A stretch of 21,171 bases of DNA from CAYNST01 sp964399955. Lineage in GTDB: Bacteria; Pseudomonadota; Gammaproteobacteria; Pseudomonadales; Cellvibrionaceae. The notes under the pieces were generated by a model that made no database searches, had not been told where the DNA came from, and worked only from the letters and a program-made list of their open reading frames with translations. This document shows, piece by piece, positions 15,585 to 21,171 of the stretch (its first letter is position 1; every line of letters begins with the position of its first letter). Location: positions 1 through 21,171 of the forward strand of contig CAYNST010000055.1 of assembly GCA_964399955.1 (NCBI GenBank), written 5' to 3'. A program made the position numbers and the translations under genes.

Positions 15585-16490
15585 TTAACCGGCCACTGGC
15601 AGTGCGTAGTGGTCTACCAACATGATGCCAAAGAGCGCCATCAGGTAAACGATGGAATAGCGAAATGCGTCCATGCCCCAGCCCTTGCGCGACGATATCA
15701 GCAGCATGACCGCGTAATAGAGAAAACCCAGCCCAAGAATGACTGCGCCCGCCAAATAGATGTAGCTGAGCATGCCGGTGGCAAACGGCAGTAGCGTCAC
15801 AATGAACAGAATGATGGTGTAGAGCAGAATGTGCACCTTGGTGTAATGCTCGCCGTGGGTGACCGGCAGCATGGGTATCTTGGCCTGCGCGTATTCGTCC
15901 TTGCGATGCACCGCCAGTGCCCAGAAATGCGGCGGCGTCCAGGCAAAGATAATCAGCACCAGCAGCAGGCCGTGGCCATCAATTTGGCCGGTCACTGCGG
16001 TCCAGCCCAACAGCGGCGGCGCAGCGCCCGCCAGGCCGCCTATGACGATGTTCTGCGGCGTGGCACGCTTCAGGAACAGAGTGTAGATAAAGGCGTAGCC
16101 TATGAGCGAGGCCAGCGTCAGCCAGGCGGTGACGGCGTTGACCAGCAGCAAAAGGATGGCCAGCCCCAGCCCACCCAGCACCGCAGCAAACAGTATGGCG
16201 TTGTGGGGCGCTATGCGGCCCTTGGCCACCGGCCGGTTGAAGGTACGCGCCATTTTGAGGTCCACGTGCCGGTCCACCAGATGATTGACCGTGGCGGCAG
16301 ACCCTGCGCAGAGCGCAATTCCCAGGTTGCCCCAGATGAGCACATCCACCGGCACCATGCCGGGCACGGCCAAAAACATGCCGATGACAGAGGTCAATAT
16401 CATCAAGGCCACGACGCCGGGCTTGCACAGTTCGTAATAGTCGCGCCAGCTTGTACCAGACGCGGGGGTTACTGCCACAGATTCGGTCAT
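15585..16490 (-). CDS. cyoE: Protoheme IX farnesyltransferase (heme O synthase)
   Basis: This enzyme (CyoE/CtaB) transfers a farnesyl group to heme b, making heme O. It is a UbiA-superfamily integral membrane protein of 301 residues with about nine hydrophobic segments. ELCKPGVV (20-27) and the Asp-rich motif with Asn69, Asp73, Asp77 and RTFNRP (82-87) are diagnostic. Its ATG overlaps the stop of the upstream heme A synthase by 4 bp (ATGA), so the two consecutive heme-modifying enzymes are probably translationally coupled. Confidence 0.97.
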   Translation of the reverse strand: MTESVAVTPASGTSWRDYYELCKPGVVALMILTSVIGMFLAVPGMVPVDVLIWGNLGIALCAGSAATVNHLVDRHVDLKMARTFNRPVAKGRIAPHNAILFAAVLGGLGLAILLLLVNAVTAWLTLASLIGYAFIYTLFLKRATPQNIVIGGLAGAAPPLLGWTAVTGQIDGHGLLLVLIIFAWTPPHFWALAVHRKDEYAQAKIPMLPVTHGEHYTKVHILLYTIILFIVTLLPFATGMLSYIYLAGAVILGLGFLYYAVMLLISSRKGWGMDAFRYSIVYLMALFGIMLVDHYALPVAG

Positions 16491-17545
16491 AAAACGGTCT
16501 CGGAATGCGAGCGCAAAGTACGCAGACGATGATTGAGGGTGACCAGCACCAAAAGTAACAGTGCTCCGCCGGCATTGTGGGCTACAGCCACCGACAGCGG
16601 TAAAAAGAACGCCACATTACTCAGCCCCAGCGCGACTTGCAAGCCGGTAGTGCATAAAATGACCAGCGCCATGCGCCGCGCTTGAAAATGCTGGCTGCGC
16701 CAAAGTTGAAAGGCAAGGGCCAGCAGCGCCAGGGTCACCACAATGGCGCCCAGCCGATGGCTAACATGAATGGCCGTACGCGCTTCGTTCTCCAGCAGGC
16801 CGCCCAAATAATTGGGACCCACGTGCTGGGCAATATCAAAACCTTTGGCAAAGTCCATATCCGGCCACCAGTCGCCGTGGCAGGTGGGCAGGTCCGGGCA
16901 GGCGAGCGCGGCGTAATTGGCGCTGGTCCAGCCGCCAAGGGCAATCTGTAACACCACCAGCACCAAGACAATCAGCGCCCAGGGGCGCATGCGCAATAGA
17001 TTACGTCGGGCGGGGCCGCTGGCAGACCAGCGCCAACCGGCCGTGCGCTGCAACAGCAACCACAGCAAACTCAAGGTAGCAAAGCCGCCCAGCAAATGGG
17101 CGGTAACCACCTGCGGCCAGAGCTTGAGGGTGACTGTCCAGGCGCCGAAGGCGCCCTGCAGCATGACCAAACCCACCAGAAACAGCGGCAGTTTGACTGG
17201 GACTGTCTCCCCTTTCCGCCTCGCAGCCAGGGCAAATCCGGCAATGACGAGAATCATAAGGCCCAGAGCGCTGGCAAAGTAGCGGTGCACCATCTCCGGC
17301 CAGGTCTTGTCCAGTTCCACCGGTGCATCTGGGAAGCGTGCTTCGGCGCGAGCAATCTGCTCCTCACTGCTGGGCCAGGTCAGGTGGCCGTAACACCCCG
17401 GCCAGTCCGGGCAACCCAGGCCTGCGTCAACCAACCGGGTGAACGCGCCCAGCACCACCACAGCAACCGTCAGCGCAACGGCTGCAGCACAGAGTATCAG
17501 CAGTCGCCGGCTGCTCCGGGACGATCTTCCACGCGTGGCGGTCAT
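16487..17545 (-). CDS. ctaA: Heme A synthase (COX15/CtaA family)
   Basis: Heme A synthase oxidises the C8 methyl of heme O to give heme A for cytochrome aa3 oxidase. The 352-residue product has eight predicted transmembrane segments in two similar halves. Conserved heme-ligand candidates are His87 (MVHRYF), His150 (TAHLLGG), His263 (VSHRLG) and His323 (VAHNAGG). Cysteine pairs occur in both halves (Cys45/Cys51 and Cys216/Cys222). The ATG at 17545 is preceded by GGAGG at 6-nt spacing, so the longer open frame to 17590 is rejected. The start lies 1 bp from the upstream gene's stop. Confidence 0.96.
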   Translation of the reverse strand: MTATRGRSSRSSRRLLILCAAAVALTVAVVVLGAFTRLVDAGLGCPDWPGCYGHLTWPSSEEQIARAEARFPDAPVELDKTWPEMVHRYFASALGLMILVIAGFALAARRKGETVPVKLPLFLVGLVMLQGAFGAWTVTLKLWPQVVTAHLLGGFATLSLLWLLLQRTAGWRWSASGPARRNLLRMRPWALIVLVLVVLQIALGGWTSANYAALACPDLPTCHGDWWPDMDFAKGFDIAQHVGPNYLGGLLENEARTAIHVSHRLGAIVVTLALLALAFQLWRSQHFQARRMALVILCTTGLQVALGLSNVAFFLPLSVAVAHNAGGALLLLVLVTLNHRLRTLRSHSETVL

Positions 17546-17546
17546 G

Positions 17547-18158
17547 TTATTCCTCCGGGCTGAAACGCAGGATGCGCTTGATGTCCTCAAGCAGCTCGTT
17601 GCCGTGATGGTCGGCGGTGTAATACATCATTGCAAAACCGGCCGGGTCTACCATCAGGTAGTAGTGCGTCTGCTGCAAATCGGCGGGGACGTTGGTGTTG
17701 GCCAGCCATTCCTGCCACAGCTCTGCCTCCACAGTCAGGTGCTTCATGCCCGGGTGGTCGGCAGCCATTTGCTCCAGCAGGGTTTCGCCCGCGTGGCCGG
17801 CCAAATTCACCGCGTAGCGCTCCACCCGTGCCGACTTCTCCGCCAGCCGGATATGCACCTGACGTGTGGTGTAGAAATTTTGCTGGCAGCTCTCGCCGCA
17901 CTCTCCATCAACCGGCAGGTAAATACGCCAGATGCCAAGCCGATTGAATTCTGGCTTCTCGCCTGCGGCATGGTCCAGCCAAGCGTTTGCATCCGCCGCA
18001 GGTGCAATCATGGTGCCGTTGTTGACGGTGTCTTCAGGCACCCCAAAGCCTGTGTAGTAGGCGACATAGGCCGCAATCAGAGGCACAAGGGTTATCGCCA
18101 GCATGGCAATCAACTGCCAGGGCTTTTTGTTCTTGGAGTTGTTCAAGGAATTACCCAC
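17547..18158 (-). CDS. Membrane-anchored CxxxC protein of the oxidase cluster, unnamed
   Basis: A 203-residue protein with no assigned name. One N-terminal helix (about 15-36) is followed by a periplasmic domain. Cys87 and Cys91 form CGESC, a CxxxC like that of SCO proteins. His165 in QTHYYLMVDPAG, followed by a C-terminal helix (LLEDIKRILRF), resembles the SCO copper-ligand histidine region. It sits between SURF1 and heme A synthase, with 6 bp and 1 bp to its neighbours, so a role in oxidase assembly (thiol or copper handling) is likely but inferred. The GTG at 18158 lacks a clear ribosome binding site and translation may be coupled to SURF1. Confidence 0.85.
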   Translation of the reverse strand: MGNSLNNSKNKKPWQLIAMLAITLVPLIAAYVAYYTGFGVPEDTVNNGTMIAPAADANAWLDHAAGEKPEFNRLGIWRIYLPVDGECGESCQQNFYTTRQVHIRLAEKSARVERYAVNLAGHAGETLLEQMAADHPGMKHLTVEAELWQEWLANTNVPADLQQTHYYLMVDPAGFAMMYYTADHHGNELLEDIKRILRFSPEE

Positions 18159-18164
18159 TAAAGA

Positions 18165-18929
18165 TTAACGGAAGCGGTCTTTCAGCACGGCCCCCAGATT
18201 GCTGTTGGCAAACAAGGTCAGCACCAGCAGTGCGACCGCCAGGGAAAACCATTGCACTGCGTAGCCCTGGTGTTTGCTGGCCGACATATTGACGGGCTGC
18301 CAGTCAATGACAAACGCTGCCGGGCTGTCCGCGCCCAACTGCAGCATCTGCGACACGATTGGCCGCTCAAGTTCGGCCTGAGCAATGTTCGGGTCAATTG
18401 TCAGGCGTTGTCGCGGCCAGTCTTGATCTGTTTGAGGTTGTTCTTTGAGCAGCCAGTTTTGGCTGGGTTCAACCAGCCAACCGGACAGCAAAACTTCACC
18501 CGTGGGTGTCGGCACACTGGGTAACCGCTCGCGGTAGCCGGTGCCCGCCAGCCATCCCCGGTTTACCAGCAGCGCTTCACCGCCAGCCAGATACAGCGGC
18601 GTGACCACATGAAAGCCCAACTGCCCGCGCAAGATTTTATTCTCTATCAGGTAGCTGCGTTCGGCGTCCAGCCGGCCGCTGAACTCTACACGGCGATAGG
18701 TTGGATTGCGCCCTTCCTGCAGCTCATTCTGGTATTGTTGCCAGCTGAGGGGCGACTGAGCCTGCTGCGCAGCAAGTGTCTCTTGAATGTCTCGTTTTTG
18801 CTCGGCGCGGCTCAACTGCCAGAAGCCCAAAACCACCAACAGCGGGAAAAAGGCCAGCGCCAACGCGCTGAGCTTCCAATTCACATCTAGTTTTAGTTTG
18901 GTGCGGACGCTGTCGTGCTTGCCAAACAT
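18165..18929 (-). CDS. SURF1 family oxidase assembly protein
   Basis: A 254-residue SURF1/Shy1-type protein, an inner-membrane factor that aids heme a insertion or early assembly of cytochrome oxidase subunit I. The topology is typical: a first helix at about 20-38 (LALAFFPLLVVLGFWQLSRA), a periplasmic domain, and a last helix at about 226-245. Conserved stretches include LGFWQ, RRVEFSG, GFHVVTPL and LLVNRGWL. The ATG at 18929 has no strong ribosome binding site. Its start is only 14 bp from that of the divergent DUF2909 gene. Confidence 0.92.
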   Translation of the reverse strand: MFGKHDSVRTKLKLDVNWKLSALALAFFPLLVVLGFWQLSRAEQKRDIQETLAAQQAQSPLSWQQYQNELQEGRNPTYRRVEFSGRLDAERSYLIENKILRGQLGFHVVTPLYLAGGEALLVNRGWLAGTGYRERLPSVPTPTGEVLLSGWLVEPSQNWLLKEQPQTDQDWPRQRLTIDPNIAQAELERPIVSQMLQLGADSPAAFVIDWQPVNMSASKHQGYAVQWFSLAVALLVLTLFANSNLGAVLKDRFR

Positions 18930-18943
18930 AAAGGGGCCAAATT

Positions 18944-19189
18944 GTGATTCTGAAAATCGTTATCGTAGTGCTGTTCATAGCCATGTTGGCAAGCCTGAGC
19001 AGCGGGCTGGTTTTTTTGATGAAGGATATGCAGATACCGGATTCCAAGCGCACCTTATACGCATTGGGCATCCGTATCAGCCTGGCGGCCCTGTTGATGG
19101 CAACGATTGGCTATGGCTTTTACAGCGGCCAACTGGCCAGCACCGCTCCCTGGGATCAGCAGCGGGCGGTAGCGCCAGCAGGCCGCTGA
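18944..19189 (+). CDS. DUF2909 small twin-transmembrane protein
   Basis: An 81-residue protein with two hydrophobic helices (about 3-26 and 40-63) separated by a charged loop (KDMQIPDSKRTLYALGIR), which fits DUF2909. The GTG start follows AAGGGG (18931-18936) at 7-nt spacing. It lies on the opposite strand inside the oxidase cluster, between coxC and SURF1. Its function is unknown; the position suggests a link to terminal oxidase assembly. Confidence 0.87.
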   Translation: MILKIVIVVLFIAMLASLSSGLVFLMKDMQIPDSKRTLYALGIRISLAALLMATIGYGFYSGQLASTAPWDQQRAVAPAGR

Positions 19190-19200
19190 TGCGGCCTGCT
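19177..19200. terminator. Perfect 10-bp hairpin between DUF2909 gene and coxC
   Basis: AGCAGGCCGC (19177-19186) and GCGGCCTGCT (19191-19200) form an uninterrupted stem with a TGAT tetraloop. The stop codon of the DUF2909 gene (19187-19189) lies in the loop. Only GGTTT follows on the plus strand and no T run on the minus strand. It may be a weak bidirectional terminator or an RNA-stabilising 3' structure between convergent genes. Confidence 0.6.
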
Positions 19201-19211
19201 GGTTTGGTCTA

Positions 19212-20117
19212 TCAACCAAGAACGTACACAAATATAAACAGTCCCAGCCAGACCACATCAACGAAGTGCCAGTACCAGCTGGCCGCTTCAAAGCCAAAAC
19301 CGTCGTTGTGCTTGAAGTGACCTTTCAATACCGAGCGCAGCAGCATCACCAGCAACATAATGGTGCCCATGGTCACGTGTATACCGTGAAAGCCGGTCAG
19401 CAGGAAGAAGGTGGCGCCGTAGATACCGGAGGACAGCGTAAGCCCCAAATCCTGGTAGGCATGAACGTATTCCGCCGCCTGCAACATCAAAAACAAAAAG
19501 CCCAGGCCAACGGTAATACCCAGATACAGGTTGAACTTTTTCTTGTTGTCTTCTTTCAGGCCGGTGTGCGCTATGTGCACAGTTACGCTTGATGCCAGCA
19601 GTACCACGGTGTTCCAGAACGGCAGCCAGGTGAACAGCCCCATAAAGCCCGGAAAGCTTAAGTTGGCATCGGGGCCAATGTGCACCGCGCGGTCACCGTT
19701 GACCGCCATATCCGGGGTCACCATCAACGGCCATTCGGGCGTAAAGCCCTGCCACAATAGTTCGCCCGTTGGTCCGGCGGCAATATCGGGTATCACCAGC
19801 ACGCGGATATAGAACAAGGCAAAGAAGAAGGCCGCAAAGAACATGAACTCGGAAAAGATAAACCAGCCCATGCCCCAGACGTAAGAGCGCTTGAGCTGTG
19901 CTGAATTCAGCCCCTGCAGGTTTTCGCGGATGACGGAGCTGAACCACACCCACATTACCGTCGCAAACATGATAAAACCGATGGCAGCAATGAGTGGGCC
20001 GGCCCCACTGTCGTTCAGCCAGCTGGCCAAGCCAAACACGGTGAGGAACATCGCCGTGGACATTGCCAAAGGCAGCTTGCTTTGCTCCGGAACGTAATAA
20101 CTCTGTTGACTAGCCAT
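19212..20117 (-). CDS. coxC: Cytochrome c oxidase subunit III
   Basis: Subunit III of the aa3-type oxidase, a 301-residue integral membrane protein with seven hydrophobic segments. Diagnostic regions include WFIFSEFMFFAAFFFALFY, NTVVLLASSVTVHIAH, FLLTGFHGIHVTMG and the C-terminal SWYWHFVDVVWLGLF. A hydrophilic insertion (about 118-160) separates the early helices, as in many bacterial homologues. The ATG at 20117 is used, with GGAG 9 nt upstream; an in-frame GTG at 20132 coincides with that site. It is preceded by ctaG by 47 bp on the same strand. Confidence 0.96.
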   Translation of the reverse strand: MASQQSYYVPEQSKLPLAMSTAMFLTVFGLASWLNDSGAGPLIAAIGFIMFATVMWVWFSSVIRENLQGLNSAQLKRSYVWGMGWFIFSEFMFFAAFFFALFYIRVLVIPDIAAGPTGELLWQGFTPEWPLMVTPDMAVNGDRAVHIGPDANLSFPGFMGLFTWLPFWNTVVLLASSVTVHIAHTGLKEDNKKKFNLYLGITVGLGFLFLMLQAAEYVHAYQDLGLTLSSGIYGATFFLLTGFHGIHVTMGTIMLLVMLLRSVLKGHFKHNDGFGFEAASWYWHFVDVVWLGLFIFVYVLG

Positions 20118-20164
20118 TATTGTAAACTCCACTTGGCAAACTGAATGCGGTACATGTTCTATCC

Positions 20165-20716
20165 CTAAGGCGCGATGCTAACAGCGGGCGCGGCCTGGTT
20201 GGTGATATCAAACAGGGTGTAAGAGAGGATGATGGTTTTTACCTGCTTCGGCAGATCCTGGTCCACTACAAACTGCAATCCCAGCTCGGCGGTTTCGCCG
20301 GCCGCGAGCGGCTGGTTATTGAAGCAGAAACACTCTATTTTGTGAAAATAATTAGTAGCCGCGAACGGCATGATACTGGGTATTGCCTGGGCCACCATCG
20401 CCACGTTGGACAGGTTTTTGGCAAAGTAGGTTGAGTTTACCGTCTCACCCGGATGGACCTCCATGCTGAAGTCCAGCGGGCGAAACTCCCATGGCACATT
20501 GTGGTTGTGCGTGGCGACAAACTGCACGGTAACCGTGCGTGACGTATCGATCTGGGTTTCAACCGCTTCGTAGGCGCCGCCCACCTTGCGCAAACCCGTC
20601 ACCTCACACAGCAGGGTGTACATCGGCGGCAGTATCCACACGGCAAAAGCAAACATGAGCACAGCCACAGCGCTCAACTTAAGAACGAGATAACGGGTCG
20701 CTGTGTCCATGGCCAT
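20165..20716 (-). CDS. ctaG: Cytochrome c oxidase assembly protein CtaG/Cox11
   Basis: CtaG delivers copper to the CuB centre of subunit I. The 183-residue protein has one N-terminal membrane anchor (about 11-32), a conserved Cys37 and a beta-rich periplasmic domain. Its copper motif is Cys129-Phe-Cys131-Phe in KIECFCFNNQ. Two ATG codons, at 20716 and 20710, are possible; GGAGG inside the end of coxA lies 11 nt before the first. Only 3 bp separate it from the coxA stop, so coupling with coxA is likely. Confidence 0.95.
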   Translation of the reverse strand: MAMDTATRYLVLKLSAVAVLMFAFAVWILPPMYTLLCEVTGLRKVGGAYEAVETQIDTSRTVTVQFVATHNHNVPWEFRPLDFSMEVHPGETVNSTYFAKNLSNVAMVAQAIPSIMPFAATNYFHKIECFCFNNQPLAAGETAELGLQFVVDQDLPKQVKTIILSYTLFDITNQAAPAVSIAP

Positions 20717-20719
20717 GAC

Positions 20720-21171
20720 TTATTTAACCTCCGGAGGTGTGCTGAAGGTGTGGTAGGGAGCCGGTGAAGGCACGGTCCACTCCAGGCCGTGAGCCCCTTC
20801 CCAGACTTGCGCGGTCGCCTTGCGGCCACCCATGATTGCCTTGACGACGATGTACAGGAACAGCACCTGTGCCGCGCCAAAGAGGAAGGCGCCCATAGAG
20901 GACAGCATGTTCCAGTTGGCAAACAAGGGGTTGTAGTCCGGGATACGCCGCGGCATACCGGCCAGGCCCGAGAAGTGCATGGGGAAGAACGTCAGGTTCA
21001 AGCCGATGAACGCCAGCCAGAAATGCGTCTTGCCCAGGGTTTCGTCGTACATGTTGCCGCACCACTTGGGCAGCCAGTAGTAGACCGCAGCGGTAATGGA
21101 GAAGATTGCGCCAGGTACCAGTACGTAGTGGAAGTGCGCCACCACGAAGTAGGTGTCGTGGTACTGGAAGT
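20720..21171 (-). CDS. coxA: Cytochrome c oxidase subunit I (3' part, continues past the edge)
   Basis: The C-terminal 149 residues of the catalytic subunit of aa3-type oxidase. The visible part begins at QYHDTYFVVAHFHYVL, whose last two histidines (HFH) are the heme a3 and heme a ligands. Next come FFPMHFSGLAGMPRRIPDY and the last transmembrane helices, ending TPPEVK. The frame is open to the window edge, so the N-terminus with CuB ligands is outside. GTG codons near the edge are internal, not starts. It is the first gene of the minus-strand oxidase block visible here; coxB would be expected further right. Confidence 0.97.
   Translation of the reverse strand, partial: FQYHDTYFVVAHFHYVLVPGAIFSITAAVYYWLPKWCGNMYDETLGKTHFWLAFIGLNLTFFPMHFSGLAGMPRRIPDYNPLFANWNMLSSMGAFLFGAAQVLFLYIVVKAIMGGRKATAQVWEGAHGLEWTVPSPAPYHTFSTPPEVK

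Noticed and set aside
1..21171. CRISPR array, prophage or defence system
   Set aside because: No regularly spaced repeats and no integrase, Cas, toxin or restriction genes are visible on either strand.

Overview
The window looks like chromosome of a free-living, aerobic gammaproteobacterium related to Pseudomonas and the Cellvibrionales. The support is the argH/algZ/algR arrangement, the aa3-type cytochrome oxidase assembly cluster, a c5-type cytochrome, and an LplT-Aas fusion. The genus cannot be named from sequence alone. Most of it is well-ordered housekeeping DNA with tight gene packing; no phage, CRISPR, transposase or restriction genes were seen.

Layout: (1) 1-45, the 3' end of an unknown gene; tRNA-Arg(UCG) on the minus strand (186-262); a secreted c5-type cytochrome with a -10 box and a terminator (485-956). 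(2) hemH (1099-2163) meets stop-to-stop a 1156-residue LplT-like/PlsC/acyl-ACP synthetase fusion on the minus strand (2164-5634), followed by a long gap with no convincing gene (5635-6260). (3) A stand-alone 100-residue glycogen-binding-type domain protein (6273-6575), argH (6611-8008, minus), and the divergent two-component pair algZ-algR (8134-10085). (4) The zinc metallopeptidase ypfJ (10105-11019, minus), then a 214-bp MITE-like element with inverted termini (11041-11254). (5) The divergent zinc uptake genes znuA and znuCB around a Zur-like operator (11343-13940). (6) A minus-strand block from the right edge leftwards: coxA (partial), ctaG, coxC, SURF1, a CxxxC membrane protein, heme A synthase, heme O synthase, SCO1, then a YdhF-type aldo/keto reductase. 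A small DUF2909 gene lies on the opposite strand between coxC and SURF1.

How the genes fit together: the right-hand block makes and assembles cytochrome c oxidase. It holds subunits I and III, Cu delivery by CtaG and SCO1, and heme b to o to a conversion by CtaB/CyoE and CtaA, with SURF1 as assembly factor. hemH supplies protoheme to the same pathway and the cytochrome c5 could be an electron carrier, although both lie at the far end of the window. ZnuABC is a self-contained, zinc-regulated uptake system.

The less ordinary signals are: the MITE-like repeat next to ypfJ; an algZ gene whose only well-placed ribosome binding site points at an ATC codon; an unnamed membrane protein in the oxidase cluster with SCO-like CxxxC and His features; and dyads in the algR leader. 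I found no convincing wholly new multi-gene system.
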